NCBI RefSeq assembly: GCF_009849585.1
Contig: NZ_VCRN01000030.1
Coordinates: 1 to 56,506, forward strand
DNA from: Bacillus sp. ZZV12-4809
GTDB taxonomy: Bacteria > Bacillota > Bacilli > Bacillales > Cytobacillaceae
Length of the DNA: 56,506 bases
Reading direction: 5' to 3'
Shown here: piece after piece, positions 36,050 through 44,857 of the stretch
How the letters are laid out: the number at the start of each line of letters is the position of its first letter
How positions within the stretch are numbered: the stretch's first letter is position 1
The notes under the pieces: generated by a model
Told to the model about the DNA's origin: nothing
Databases searched by the model: none
Seen by the model: only the letters and a program-made list of their open reading frames with translations
Position numbers and translations under genes: made by a program

Positions 36050-37300
36050 ATGGGAAATGAAATATCTGTAAATCCAGATCGTCTGGAAGACCTGGCAAAT
36101 GACCTGGTTACTCGTTTATCCAGAATTGAAGACGAATACAGGAATCTTCATATGGAGCTTGCAGAGTTAATCAATAGTGCTCCTGCGGAATACAGACATT
36201 GCTTCTATAATGTAGGAGACCCCTGGGGGACAGGTAATCAGCTGGTAGGACAGCTCAGTGAAATGGAAATTGACCTGCGGATGGTCGCAAATAAATTTGC
36301 TGATGCGGATAATCTTGTAGGTAAATTGTATAAGTTGTATGACAAATATGGTGCTATTACAGCTCTTGGAACCCTTATGACAAAACAGCTTGCATTTTAT
36401 GGGTTAGGATTTACTCAATTTATTAAGGGTGCTGACGGTGTATTTACCTATAAACATATGGCAGCCCTCCAAAAAGTAACAGACAAAATTGATGAATCTA
36501 AAAAGTTAGGAACATTGGCAAGAGCGTTCATGGGTCCATTATATTTGAGAAGCAAATATAAAAATGTACCACTTACTGATTTGGTTCATAAAAAGATTGC
36601 TAAATACTTGCCAGAAGATGTTATTAATTATACAAACAGCTCAAAAGCAATGTATAAAGGCATACGAAAAAATACATTAAGTACTGCAAAGTTTAAAACT
36701 TTTGCTCAAACGGGAGCGAAATTTGCTAAAACTAATGTTATTAGCACTGTTGCACTAACTGGAATAATGGAAGCCGGTGGAATGGGACTTAAAATCTCCG
36801 AAAATTACGCTAAATATGGAAATAATCCAGATGTTCTAAAGAGAGAAAATGCTAAGGCTGTTGGAAATGCGGTTAATAATACTGTAGCCATTTCTGGTGG
36901 AGCAATTGCAGGCGCAGTAGTTGGCGGTGCTTTAGGTAGTATTGTTGGACCAGTCGGTACAGTGGTGGGAGCTGCTGCAGGTTCTTTCGTAGGTGGACTT
37001 GTAGGAGAGCAGGCAGCTAAGTTAACAGCTGGCATTGCTGAAAAAGGGGCTATCCTGCTGAAAGAGCCTATTCACCATGGTGTTGAGCTATTTAAGAGTG
37101 GTTTTGAGAAAGCTGGCGAGGCGTTAGAAGTAGCTAACAAAGGAATTGACATGGTCAATAAACAGATTAAAGAAACAATCGCTGATCCAATTGGAAAGGT
37201 AAAGGAAATTGGAAAAGGGCTTTCGAAGGCAAAGGATACAGCTGATTCTCTAATAGAGGGTGCAAAAGGGTTCCTTGGCAAAAAATTATCATTTTTTTAA
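36050..37300 (+). CDS. Putative T7SS effector with WXG-like head and glycine zipper (YfjB-like)
   Basis: A 416-residue protein without a signal peptide. The first 90 residues are helical with a WXG-like turn (DPWGTGNQLV), the form T7SS cargoes use. Residues about 282-330 form a glycine-zipper hydrophobic stretch (AGAVVGGALGSIVGPVGTVV and on), like membrane-permeabilising toxins. The tail is amphipathic and Lys-rich. ATG 36050 has AGAGG 8 bases upstream. It lies between a WXG100-like gene and a row of two-TM proteins that look like its immunity genes. The toxin role is inference. Confidence 0.6.
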   Translation: MGNEISVNPDRLEDLANDLVTRLSRIEDEYRNLHMELAELINSAPAEYRHCFYNVGDPWGTGNQLVGQLSEMEIDLRMVANKFADADNLVGKLYKLYDKYGAITALGTLMTKQLAFYGLGFTQFIKGADGVFTYKHMAALQKVTDKIDESKKLGTLARAFMGPLYLRSKYKNVPLTDLVHKKIAKYLPEDVINYTNSSKAMYKGIRKNTLSTAKFKTFAQTGAKFAKTNVISTVALTGIMEAGGMGLKISENYAKYGNNPDVLKRENAKAVGNAVNNTVAISGGAIAGAVVGGALGSIVGPVGTVVGAAAGSFVGGLVGEQAAKLTAGIAEKGAILLKEPIHHGVELFKSGFEKAGEALEVANKGIDMVNKQIKETIADPIGKVKEIGKGLSKAKDTADSLIEGAKGFLGKKLSFF

Positions 37301-37309
37301 GGAGGCAAT

Positions 37310-38104
37310 ATGAAAACGATTAAGCTAAGCATAGAAGAATTAATATTTTCTTTTTATAGTGAAGGGTTGTATGAGCAGGGGATTTCTTTAAAGGAGACTT
37401 ATTTTCCGGCTTTGGAGGATTCTGAATTAAAATTGATGCTGGAGTTTGCCTCTCGTTCTTTGCTTGCAAAGGATATGGCAGAGGAAGTAGATAATCAATA
37501 TAAGTTAAAGAAAGAATACACTTCCTTCATCCATATATTAAATTCTGCAGAAAAGACAGTGAAGGCCTCTAGGTTTAATCAAGACCTAGAGGGGGAAGAA
37601 AGTATTTCTTTTCATTTTAAAGAAGGGGCAGTATTTCATCATCGGTTACTGCATGATCATCAGGTTCATTTAATCTCTAAGTATCCTAAAAAAGAGGTTA
37701 TATCAAGCCTGTTAGAATTTTTTAATTTTACTTCGTCTTGTAAACAAAGTGAAGTGATATTTAAATTAACAAATGAAGAATTTGAGGAACTTTTGGGAGA
37801 TATGAGCCAGTTAGACTCAATCACTGAAAGTACTATTCATAAGTGGCAGAGTAAAATTCAACATTCTCTTGCATCGATATTTTTAAAGGACATCACTATA
37901 AGGAAGGGTAAAATGGATAGTCTTCTTAGTTTAGAATACGACACTAGTAATAACCCGGAATTAATTGATATTTACTTTGTTATTCCTGGTCAGGCCGAAT
38001 CCTGGCTGATTAAAAGAGACCAGAATCTGGATTTGAATATTTTGAGGTTAAATGAGACAACGATTAATGATCTATTGTTAAACAGCAGAGTTTTTGCAAG
38101 TTAA
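37310..38104 (+). CDS. Putative cytosolic partner/chaperone of the T7SS cargo (YfjC-like)
   Basis: A 264-residue soluble protein with no signal or membrane helix, starting 9 bases after the effector-like gene with GGAGG 6 bases upstream of its ATG. It begins MKTIKLSIEELIFSFYSEGL and is acidic. Family not recognised with certainty; the gene order and length fit B. subtilis YfjC. A role as a dedicated loading chaperone, by analogy with EspG in mycobacterial ESX systems, is speculation. Confidence 0.5.
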   Translation: MKTIKLSIEELIFSFYSEGLYEQGISLKETYFPALEDSELKLMLEFASRSLLAKDMAEEVDNQYKLKKEYTSFIHILNSAEKTVKASRFNQDLEGEESISFHFKEGAVFHHRLLHDHQVHLISKYPKKEVISSLLEFFNFTSSCKQSEVIFKLTNEEFEELLGDMSQLDSITESTIHKWQSKIQHSLASIFLKDITIRKGKMDSLLSLEYDTSNNPELIDIYFVIPGQAESWLIKRDQNLDLNILRLNETTINDLLLNSRVFAS

Positions 38105-38118
38105 AGGGGGAGATTTAG

Positions 38119-38676
38119 TTGCCAATGGTTCAAGATAAAGGTGACTCTATAGTCATCAAAGGGTCAAAGTTTTATTATGCTCTAATGTTTTTTGCAACAG
38201 TGGGCTTTTTAATAGCCTGCATCTTTCTTATTATACACGGCTTGAAATTCAATTCTAAATATTCCTTGTTCTATCTTGGCGGAGGGATTATTTTCACCCC
38301 ATTCTATTTATATATTTCTCTCTGGAGTTTGCCTGGATTCAAACCAGGTAAGGTGCTGCTGAAAATTGTTCCAGGAGATAACGGAAAGGTAGTGGGAAAA
38401 AGATCTACAGTTTCAATAAAAAATATCCGTAATATTGACTTGATAAGAAATCCATTGAATCTAATAAATGATATTGTTATTGAAACTTTCGATGACAAGA
38501 AAGTTAAATTTCGTACTTATAATCTGATTGATGATGGAGATTTTCAGGTAATTGTTGATAAGTATATTTTCCCCTTTATGAATGACAATGCCAAGAAGGT
38601 ATGGGATCGGAAGATTGATTTAGATAAGTTAAAAGAGGAAGACAACTATGTAAGACAGGAGCATAAAATCGAGTAG
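38119..38676 (+). CDS. Two-TM, PH-like protein, array copy 1 (YfjD-like, putative immunity)
   Basis: A 185-residue protein with two membrane helices (about residues 19-38 and 47-70) joined by the HGLKFNSKYSLFYLGGG loop. A cytosolic beta-rich domain (from PGKVLLKIVPG) with the RTYNL and NAKKVWDRK end motifs resembles a bacterial PH fold. The start is TTG at 38119, 6 bases after GGGGGAG; ATG 38125 is the alternative. It is the first of five tandem paralogues and is intact. An immunity role against the neighbouring glycine-zipper protein is inferred from position, topology and copy number. Confidence 0.6.
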   Translation: MPMVQDKGDSIVIKGSKFYYALMFFATVGFLIACIFLIIHGLKFNSKYSLFYLGGGIIFTPFYLYISLWSLPGFKPGKVLLKIVPGDNGKVVGKRSTVSIKNIRNIDLIRNPLNLINDIVIETFDDKKVKFRTYNLIDDGDFQVIVDKYIFPFMNDNAKKVWDRKIDLDKLKEEDNYVRQEHKIE

Positions 38677-38915
38677 TTTTATCCATAAACAAGAATGTAA
38701 TTTAATGTGTTGATATGGACTTTAGAATAAGCGTTAAAAGTTAAGATCTGTAAATAGCTCTTTGACGACTCCATAAAGCAGTTACGGGAGTATACAAAAT
38801 TTGAATGAGTAAATAAGTTGAACCTGCTTAACAAGTCCTATCGTAGGCGTGGGCTATCTCATGGAGAGAGAAAGAAGTGGCTCATTTAAAAAAAGAGGAG
38901 GATGAATATTTTTCG

Positions 38916-39400
38916 ATGTCCCTTGACAAAGAACCTATAATAATAAAAGGTTCAAAAATTATGTATGTTTTGGTGTTTCTGGCTACTGTAGGTTTTTTAA
39001 TAGCTTGTATCTTGCTAATTGTTCACGGTCTGAAGTTTGACTCTAAATATTCTTTATTTTATCTTGGCGGCGGGATCATATTCACACCTTTTTATCTCTA
39101 TATTACGCTTTGGAATTTACCAGGCCTAATTCCGGGCAAAACCTTGCTGTCCATTATACCCGGAGAAAATGGTGTGATTAAATCAAAAAAAGGGATTATT
39201 CCAATTAAGGATATACGAAGTATTGACCTTGTAAGGAATCTATTAAATTTAATAAATGATATTGTAATTGAAACCTTTAATGTCAATATATATAGCCTTA
39301 TATGACTGAAAATGCCAAAAAAGTTTGGGATCGGAAAATAAACCTGGATAATCTTCGGCAGCAGGCTAATTATGAAAGGCAAGAACCGAAGGTTGAGTAA
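38916..39400 (+). pseudogene. Array copy 2, truncated by an internal deletion
   Basis: The frame from ATG 38916 (alternative GTG 38877) matches copy 1 through the two helices and into the PH-like part, with VHGLKFDSKYSLFYLGGG and LINDIVIETF. It then breaks at about 39280. The stretch encoding the RTYNL region is missing, an in-line stop (TAG) replaces a Tyr codon, and the C-terminal end TENAKKVWDRKIN resumes in another frame to 39400. The 5' two thirds could still be translated as about 130 residues. Confidence 0.75.
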
Positions 39401-39409
39401 TAGTTATAT

Positions 39410-39889
39410 GTGTGGGGTTTTTTAGCAGCATGTATTTTTTAAATTATACATGGGCTGAAATTTAATTCTAAATATTCGTTACTATATTTAGGCGGAGGAA
39501 TTGTATTAACTCCTATCTATCTTTACATGACTTTATGGACCCTGCCTGGATAAATGCCAGGGAAGGTTTTGTTTAAAATAATCCCGGGAGAACAGGGGAC
39601 AAATCATTCGAAAAAAGATACGGTTTCTATAAGTAGTATTCGTGATATCAATTTAGTCAGAAACCCTTTTAACTTAATAATTGATATTGTTATTGAGACC
39701 TTCCATGACAAGAAAATAAAAATTAGAACATATAATTTTCTTGGAGATTTACATTATAAATTAATTGTAGATCAATACATCTATCCATATATGACAGAAA
39801 ACGCAAAAAAGGTTTGGGACAGAAAAGTGAATCTTGAACGTCTTCGAGATGTGGCAAGATACGAAAGAAAAGGAACAAAATTTGTTTAA
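39410..39889 (+). pseudogene. Array copy 3, missing its start and with two stop codons
   Basis: Homology begins abruptly at VWGFLAAC, inside the first membrane helix, ten bases after the end of copy 2. In one frame it continues through HGLKFNSKYSLLYLGGG to NAKKVWDRKVN, interrupted by TAA at 39440-39442 and 39551-39553. The N-terminal 25 or so codons are gone. An open stretch 39554-39889 remains but lacks a ribosome-binding site. Confidence 0.8.
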
Positions 39890-39933
39890 AAAATTAATTA
39901 AATCTGATAAGCCCTCTTTTAAGAGGGCTTTCT

Positions 39934-39968
39934 AAAGGGGCTAGTAAATAACGAGCCCTTTTATTTTT
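39934..39968 (+). terminator. Terminator candidates after array copy 3
   Basis: Two adjacent hairpins: AAGCCCTCTT/AAGAGGGCTT (39909-39918 with 39921-39930, weak T run), then AAAGGG-CT/AG-CCCTTT (39934-39942 with 39954-39961) followed by TTTATTTTT. The second is the better terminator. Confidence 0.55.
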
Positions 39969-40096
39969 CGTCAACAGGCATTTTGGACGCTGCGAATCAA
40001 ATGCTTAATAAGGTAATTAAGTAAAGCATATGTGTAAATTGTCTCTCTTTCTGCAGGTTCTCACTATCTGATACAAAGGAGGAGTTATAATGGTCA

Positions 40097-40457
40097 ATGG
40101 TTCAGAAAAAAGGGGATGCAGTAATTATAAAGGGTTCGAAGTTTTATTATGTATTAATGTTCCTGGAGAGAACGGTATTATTCATTCCCCAAGAGGAGCC
40201 GCTGTAAAAGTAAAAAACATCTGAAATATTGATTTGAACAGAAATCCCTTAAACCTTATTAACGATATTGTTAATCGAAACATTCGATGATAACAAAGTA
40301 AGAATTCGCACCTATAACCTCATCGATGATGGAGATTTTCAAGTGATTGTCAATAAATACATTTTTCCGTTTATACAGGAAGATATGGGGTCGGAAAACC
40401 GATTTAGATAAGTTAAAAGAGGAAGATGATTATGTGAGACAGGAGTATAAGGTATAA
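40097..40457 (+). pseudogene. Array copy 4, internal deletion and frameshifts
   Basis: ATG 40097, after a GGAGGAG site, opens the usual start (MVQKKGDAVIIKGSKFYYVL). The sequence then jumps from the first helix straight to the PGENGI part of the PH-like domain, so both helices are largely lost. A TGA interrupts near 40224, a base change shifts frame in the VNRNI segment, and a deletion removes most of TENAKKV. Nucleotide similarity to copies 1 and 5 is obvious along the remainder. Confidence 0.8.
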
Positions 40458-40681
40458 AACACATTTCTGGGCTGGCAGTATGCTGAACCCTCTTTGTCTT
40501 GCCAGGGTTATATTTCAAAAGAAATCTGAGAAAGATTACAGCAAGATACATTGGTAACATCACTTATAATGATGCAATATTATCGCTATGGAGGATCTTC
40601 GATTAGCATTCAGTTTGTTCTTTGACTAACAAAGTCCTTTTATAAGATTAATACTCTATTTTCTAAATGGGGGAGTTTATC

Positions 40682-41239
40682 TTGTCAATGATTGAAGAAA
40701 AAAATGAAGGAATACTTATTAAAGGTTCAAAGTTTATGCGCATTTGGATGTTTTTGGCCACATCAGGGTTTTTGATTGCATGTGTTTTCTTGATAACACA
40801 TGGTCTGAAATTTAACTCAAAATACTCTATTCTATATCTTGGTGGAGGAATTGTCTTAACCCCCTTCTACCTATATCTCACTCTCTGGAGCTTGCCTGGT
40901 TTTATTCCGGGGAAAGTCCTATTTTCAATTATCCTAGGAGAAGATGGGAAGTTAGTTATGAATAAAAAAGAGATTTTAATAAAAGACATAAAAAACATTA
41001 ACCTGGTAAGAAACCCCATAAACTTAATAAATGACATTATCATAGAAACGTTTAATAATAAGAAGTTCAGAATTCGCACTTATAATCTTCTTGCTGAAAT
41101 GGACTATGAAATGATTGTAGATAAGTATCTTTATCCTTATATGACTGAAAATTCCAGGAAGGTTTGGGATCGAAAAGTAAATCTGGAACTACTGCAAGTA
41201 GAGTTAAAGTACGATCGGAGGGCACAAAAGATAGATTAA
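40682..41239 (+). CDS. Two-TM, PH-like protein, array copy 5 (YfjD-like, putative immunity)
   Basis: A 185-residue intact copy with the same layout as copy 1: IKGSKF start, two helices with HGLKFNSKYSILYLGGG between them, PGKVLFSIILG, RTYNLL and NSRKVWDRK. The start is TTG 40682 (6-7 bases after GGGGGAG), matching copy 1; the frame from 40667 would start inside that site. It is divergent in sequence from copy 1 outside these motifs, as expected if immunity specificities differ. Confidence 0.6.
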   Translation: MSMIEEKNEGILIKGSKFMRIWMFLATSGFLIACVFLITHGLKFNSKYSILYLGGGIVLTPFYLYLTLWSLPGFIPGKVLFSIILGEDGKLVMNKKEILIKDIKNINLVRNPINLINDIIIETFNNKKFRIRTYNLLAEMDYEMIVDKYLYPYMTENSRKVWDRKVNLELLQVELKYDRRAQKID

Positions 41240-41380
41240 TGATACTATCCTTTCAATTTTATAAATAAAAGCTCACATAAGGTCTAACTTAACAAGGAGC
41301 TCTTGTTTTAAAATTCAATTTCTGAAACCAGAGGGCATTCCGAACGTAATAAAGTTAAGAACATTAAAAAGGAGGACCCC

Positions 41381-43075
41381 ATGCCAAAGAAAAGCCTCAT
41401 CAATATATTAATAGTTTTGCTTACCAGCTTCCTCTTCCTCTCTGCATGCAGCAGCTCTGAAAGCAATTCAGAAGCAAAAGCGGAGAAAAAGGAAGAAGAC
41501 AAATATGAAAAGCTGGCTAAAGAGAAAAATAAGGAACTTGAGCTTGAACCCCTTGAGCTGACTTCTTACAGTGAGGAAGTCGGAGCGGCTCTGAAAAATC
41601 CGAAGTATAAGGAGTTTGCTGCTAATGGCAAGGTAGCTGTCCAGGGAGAGGTTGAAAAATACACTGATCTCAAATCAGAATATGCCTGGATCAAGATCCG
41701 TTCCACAGAAGATGGACCGGCAGGGAACGATCTGGAATATTACGCACCCATCAAGGAAGGGAAGTTCAAGCAGGATATCCGTTTATTTAATGGGGAAGGC
41801 GAGTATAAGGTAACGGTTCAGCTTCCAAGTATAGATAGTGAGAATTATTATTATGATCTTGCTTCATTCACTGTCCATAATGTAAATCCGGATGCGGACC
41901 GCGATGTGACGTATACTCCGTTTGGCCAGGAAGCAGATCTCGCCCTAGATATAGAATCGAGCTACGTAAATGGCAATGAAGTCTTCAGTTTACAAGGGGA
42001 AGCCGAAAGCCTGTCAGACAGCGATACAATCATGTTACAGCTGAAAAAGGATTCGGAAATGTGGAAGCATGTCATTAAGCTTAAGAATGGCAAGTTTGCT
42101 TATGATGTGCCTTTATTCTACGGAAAAGGCCAGCACGAGCTTGAAGTGCTCGTTCCTGACAAGGAAAGGGAAAATTACTATCAGACAGCCACAACCATCT
42201 TAATAGACAACGAGTCTGATAGGAAGATGAGCCCGATTGAATACTCTAAATCATATGAGGAGCGGGGAGTGGCGCTCGAATACCCGCAATATGGCGGTGA
42301 GAAGTCTGACGGTGTCTTTTCTATAAAAGGAAAAATTGATCCGCAGGCAGAATTCGGTCCTGAAACAGATCATATTTACATTACTACAAAAAAAGGTGAA
42401 GACGAGGCACTGGATGTGATCCCTGTAAAGGACTTCACATTTGATGATTCATTTTATTTAAGGTTTGGTCCTGGCACATATGAAGTCACACTAAGTGTGC
42501 CGGAAATTAAGGAAGAGAATAGCGATTATTTCCGCTACTATGGATTTGCCAAGTTTGAGGTGGAGTCAACAGGCGAGGATAAGCGGGACCTGCTTCCTTC
42601 AAGGGGCATTCAGTCAGATGAGCCGCAAATTACTGAACTCGCACAAAAGCTGACAGAAGGTATTAGCGGGGAAAGGGAAAAAGCGAAAGCCATTTATGAT
42701 TATGTTGCGAAGAACGTTTCATATGATGTAAATAAGCTCGAAACAGATAACTTCAGCTGGGATGATAGTGCACTCAAGACACTTGATTCTAAAACAGGCG
42801 TCTGCCAGGATTATTCGTATCTGGCCATTGCTTTGCTTCGGGCAAGCAATATGGAAGCCCGCTTTATTGAAGGAACTGCATTCGGCGGATTCTGGCCGCA
42901 GAAGCATGCATGGGTGGAAGTGAAGGTGGATGGAAGCTGGCTCACGATGGATCCTACATGGGGAGCGGGTTACATTAAGGATGATAAATTCGTGGCAGCT
43001 TTTAATGAAAAATACTTTGATCCGAATCAGGCAGAGTTTGAAAAAACTCATAACCGTACAGGTGTATCATACTAA
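41381..43075 (+). CDS. Lipoprotein with C-terminal transglutaminase-like domain
   Basis: A 564-residue exported lipoprotein (lipobox LSAC, Cys23). Three related beta-rich repeats of about 110 residues (each with a Y..V.LP/VP strand such as YKVTVQLP, HELEVLVP, YEVTLSVP) are followed by a transglutaminase-like domain with a full triad: Cys475 (KTGVCQDYS), His509 (KHAWVEV) and Asp524 (DPTWGAGY). Such domains act as proteases or cross-linkers at the cell surface. The ATG has AAGGAGGA upstream. It is a single unit ended by a terminator. Confidence 0.8.
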   Translation: MPKKSLINILIVLLTSFLFLSACSSSESNSEAKAEKKEEDKYEKLAKEKNKELELEPLELTSYSEEVGAALKNPKYKEFAANGKVAVQGEVEKYTDLKSEYAWIKIRSTEDGPAGNDLEYYAPIKEGKFKQDIRLFNGEGEYKVTVQLPSIDSENYYYDLASFTVHNVNPDADRDVTYTPFGQEADLALDIESSYVNGNEVFSLQGEAESLSDSDTIMLQLKKDSEMWKHVIKLKNGKFAYDVPLFYGKGQHELEVLVPDKERENYYQTATTILIDNESDRKMSPIEYSKSYEERGVALEYPQYGGEKSDGVFSIKGKIDPQAEFGPETDHIYITTKKGEDEALDVIPVKDFTFDDSFYLRFGPGTYEVTLSVPEIKEENSDYFRYYGFAKFEVESTGEDKRDLLPSRGIQSDEPQITELAQKLTEGISGEREKAKAIYDYVAKNVSYDVNKLETDNFSWDDSALKTLDSKTGVCQDYSYLAIALLRASNMEARFIEGTAFGGFWPQKHAWVEVKVDGSWLTMDPTWGAGYIKDDKFVAAFNEKYFDPNQAEFEKTHNRTGVSY

Positions 43076-43080
43076 ACTGC

Positions 43081-43117
43081 AAAAAGTCATGGGGCCTGTT
43101 CCTGTGGCTTTTTTTAT
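43081..43117 (+). terminator. Terminator after the transglutaminase lipoprotein gene
   Basis: AAAAAGTCATGGG pairs imperfectly with CCTGTGGCTTTTT, followed by further T residues. Confidence 0.7.
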
Positions 43118-43226
43118 TTGCCAAAGGAGTGGAAATTAATTCGAAATACTCTTCAATAATTATTCTGAAAATTATAAAATTAAGTTGACTGGGCTTCCGT
43201 CCGGATCTCCGTTAGGAGGTAATAGC

Positions 43227-44684
43227 TTGATAAAACAATTGGCAGGAGTGATCTTTTGTATGATGCTGATTTTCCCTGGTATGGTGAAGGCTGGCGGCAT
43301 TGGCGGTGACGACAGTGGCACTCCGGGTTATTGGTATGCCGGAGAAACACCCTCAAGCATTGACCCTTCCAAATCACCTCTTGTGTTTGTGCACGGCTAT
43401 AATAATTCATCAGCTGTCTGGCATGAAGGAAATGATATGTATGAGGTGGCATTGGCAAATGGGTATGAAACAGCCTTCATTGATCTTCATCATGACCGTG
43501 ATATGTGGACGAATGGTGCCATTCTGGCTGAAAAGCTCCAGGAAATGTACCATCATTTCGGCGGAAAGAAGCTCGTGGTCATTGGCTATAGCAAAGGCGG
43601 TGTGGATATTCAGACAGCGCTTGTTCATTACAATGCCCATCCCTATGTATCAAATGTCATCTCTCTATCCTCTCCTCATCATGGCACCCAGCTTGCAGAC
43701 CTTGCACACAGCAGTGCCGCCTGGTGGCTTGCTGCCCTTCTCGGAAACAATAATGAGGCAACTGAATCCCTGCAGACAGGCAATATGCAATACTTCCGAA
43801 GCCTGACAGACTCCCATCCGAATACTGCAAAAAACCGATATTATACACTTGGCGGAACCAAATGGGGATCATTTGGCAGTGCTTTCTACTGGGGAGGTTT
43901 ATACCTGAGCCAGTACGGAAAAAGCGATGGTGTTGTGACAGCAGTTAATTCCCGGCTCCCTGGGGCTTCCATTGTCCAGGAAGGCGGCTGGAATCATACA
44001 ACCATCCGGGAAGGGTCCCGTACATTCCCGGTGTTCAGACCTTACACATCAATTACTCAGCCTGCTGCGAATTATTCCATTGAAGACTCTGAATCCTCAG
44101 TCGGAAAGCCACGCATTCACTCCATTGTAAAAGGAGGAACAAGTGTCAATGCAATAAGTGAGCAGTTTCTCGTGGAGGATAAGGTGAAATCCATAACCAT
44201 TTCTTTTATAAGCGATAAGAATTTATCCTCTTTAAAATTAATCAGTCCGGACGGAAGAGAATATAAAATGGGAAAAGCGCATAAAGAAAAATCCGAGTTT
44301 TTCAAAGGGGCATGGGTTCATCAGATTGAAGCAGATAATCCTAAAGATGGAACCTGGGTCTTAAAAGCTCCGGCAAATGCTTCGTATCTATACACCGTTG
44401 CACTGGACAGCCCGTTAAATGATAGTATTCAGGGCAAATCTCTGAATAGCCAAGAAACCTTCCATTCAAAGTGGATCCTCTATGAATTTGATTCTTCAGG
44501 AAAAAAGCTGCAGCAGAAAGCGAAGGGAGAAAAGCCCGGCATTATGACCGATGGAGATTTTTCTCAGGAAGGTGTATACAATGTGACAACGGAAATAAAA
44601 GGTTTTACCGGAAATGGGAAGCCCTATGAAAGGACTCTTATCGAATCTTTTTATATAGATACGAATGGAAAACGATATAACTGA
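43227..44684 (+). CDS. Secreted alpha/beta-hydrolase (lipase/esterase-like)
   Basis: A 485-residue protein with a Sec signal peptide (LAGVIFCMMLIFPGMVKA) and an alpha/beta-hydrolase domain. It has the oxyanion region VFVHGYNN, nucleophile Ser122 in GYSKGG, and probable acid Asp234 (KSDGVV) and His257 (GWNHTT). The last 180 residues form a beta-rich domain that may bind substrate or the wall. The start is TTG 43227, 7 bases after AGGAGG; the longer frame from 43185 has no such site and would mask the signal peptide. Substrate unknown. Confidence 0.82.
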   Translation: MIKQLAGVIFCMMLIFPGMVKAGGIGGDDSGTPGYWYAGETPSSIDPSKSPLVFVHGYNNSSAVWHEGNDMYEVALANGYETAFIDLHHDRDMWTNGAILAEKLQEMYHHFGGKKLVVIGYSKGGVDIQTALVHYNAHPYVSNVISLSSPHHGTQLADLAHSSAAWWLAALLGNNNEATESLQTGNMQYFRSLTDSHPNTAKNRYYTLGGTKWGSFGSAFYWGGLYLSQYGKSDGVVTAVNSRLPGASIVQEGGWNHTTIREGSRTFPVFRPYTSITQPAANYSIEDSESSVGKPRIHSIVKGGTSVNAISEQFLVEDKVKSITISFISDKNLSSLKLISPDGREYKMGKAHKEKSEFFKGAWVHQIEADNPKDGTWVLKAPANASYLYTVALDSPLNDSIQGKSLNSQETFHSKWILYEFDSSGKKLQQKAKGEKPGIMTDGDFSQEGVYNVTTEIKGFTGNGKPYERTLIESFYIDTNGKRYN

Positions 44685-44691
44685 CTGCTCT

Positions 44692-44718
44692 GCGGCTGCT
44701 GAAAAGCAGCCTTTATTT
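44692..44718 (+). terminator. Terminator after the hydrolase gene
   Basis: GGCTGCT/AGCAGCC with a GAAA loop (44694-44700 with 44705-44711), then TTTATTT. Confidence 0.8.
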
Positions 44719-44857
44719 ATGTCGAATCTGATATGGCCCGTCTCGGAAAATCACAGGAGTTTCCGGGGCGACAGCGAATATATAATAGGTTAGAATAAAA
44801 TTAAGAAAATTGTAAATTAGTGGAATGATAGATATAGATAAAGGGGAGAGATTTCTA

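Noticed and set aside
39554..39889. 111-codon ORF as an independent gene
   Set aside because: It is the open remainder of array copy 3, without start signals.
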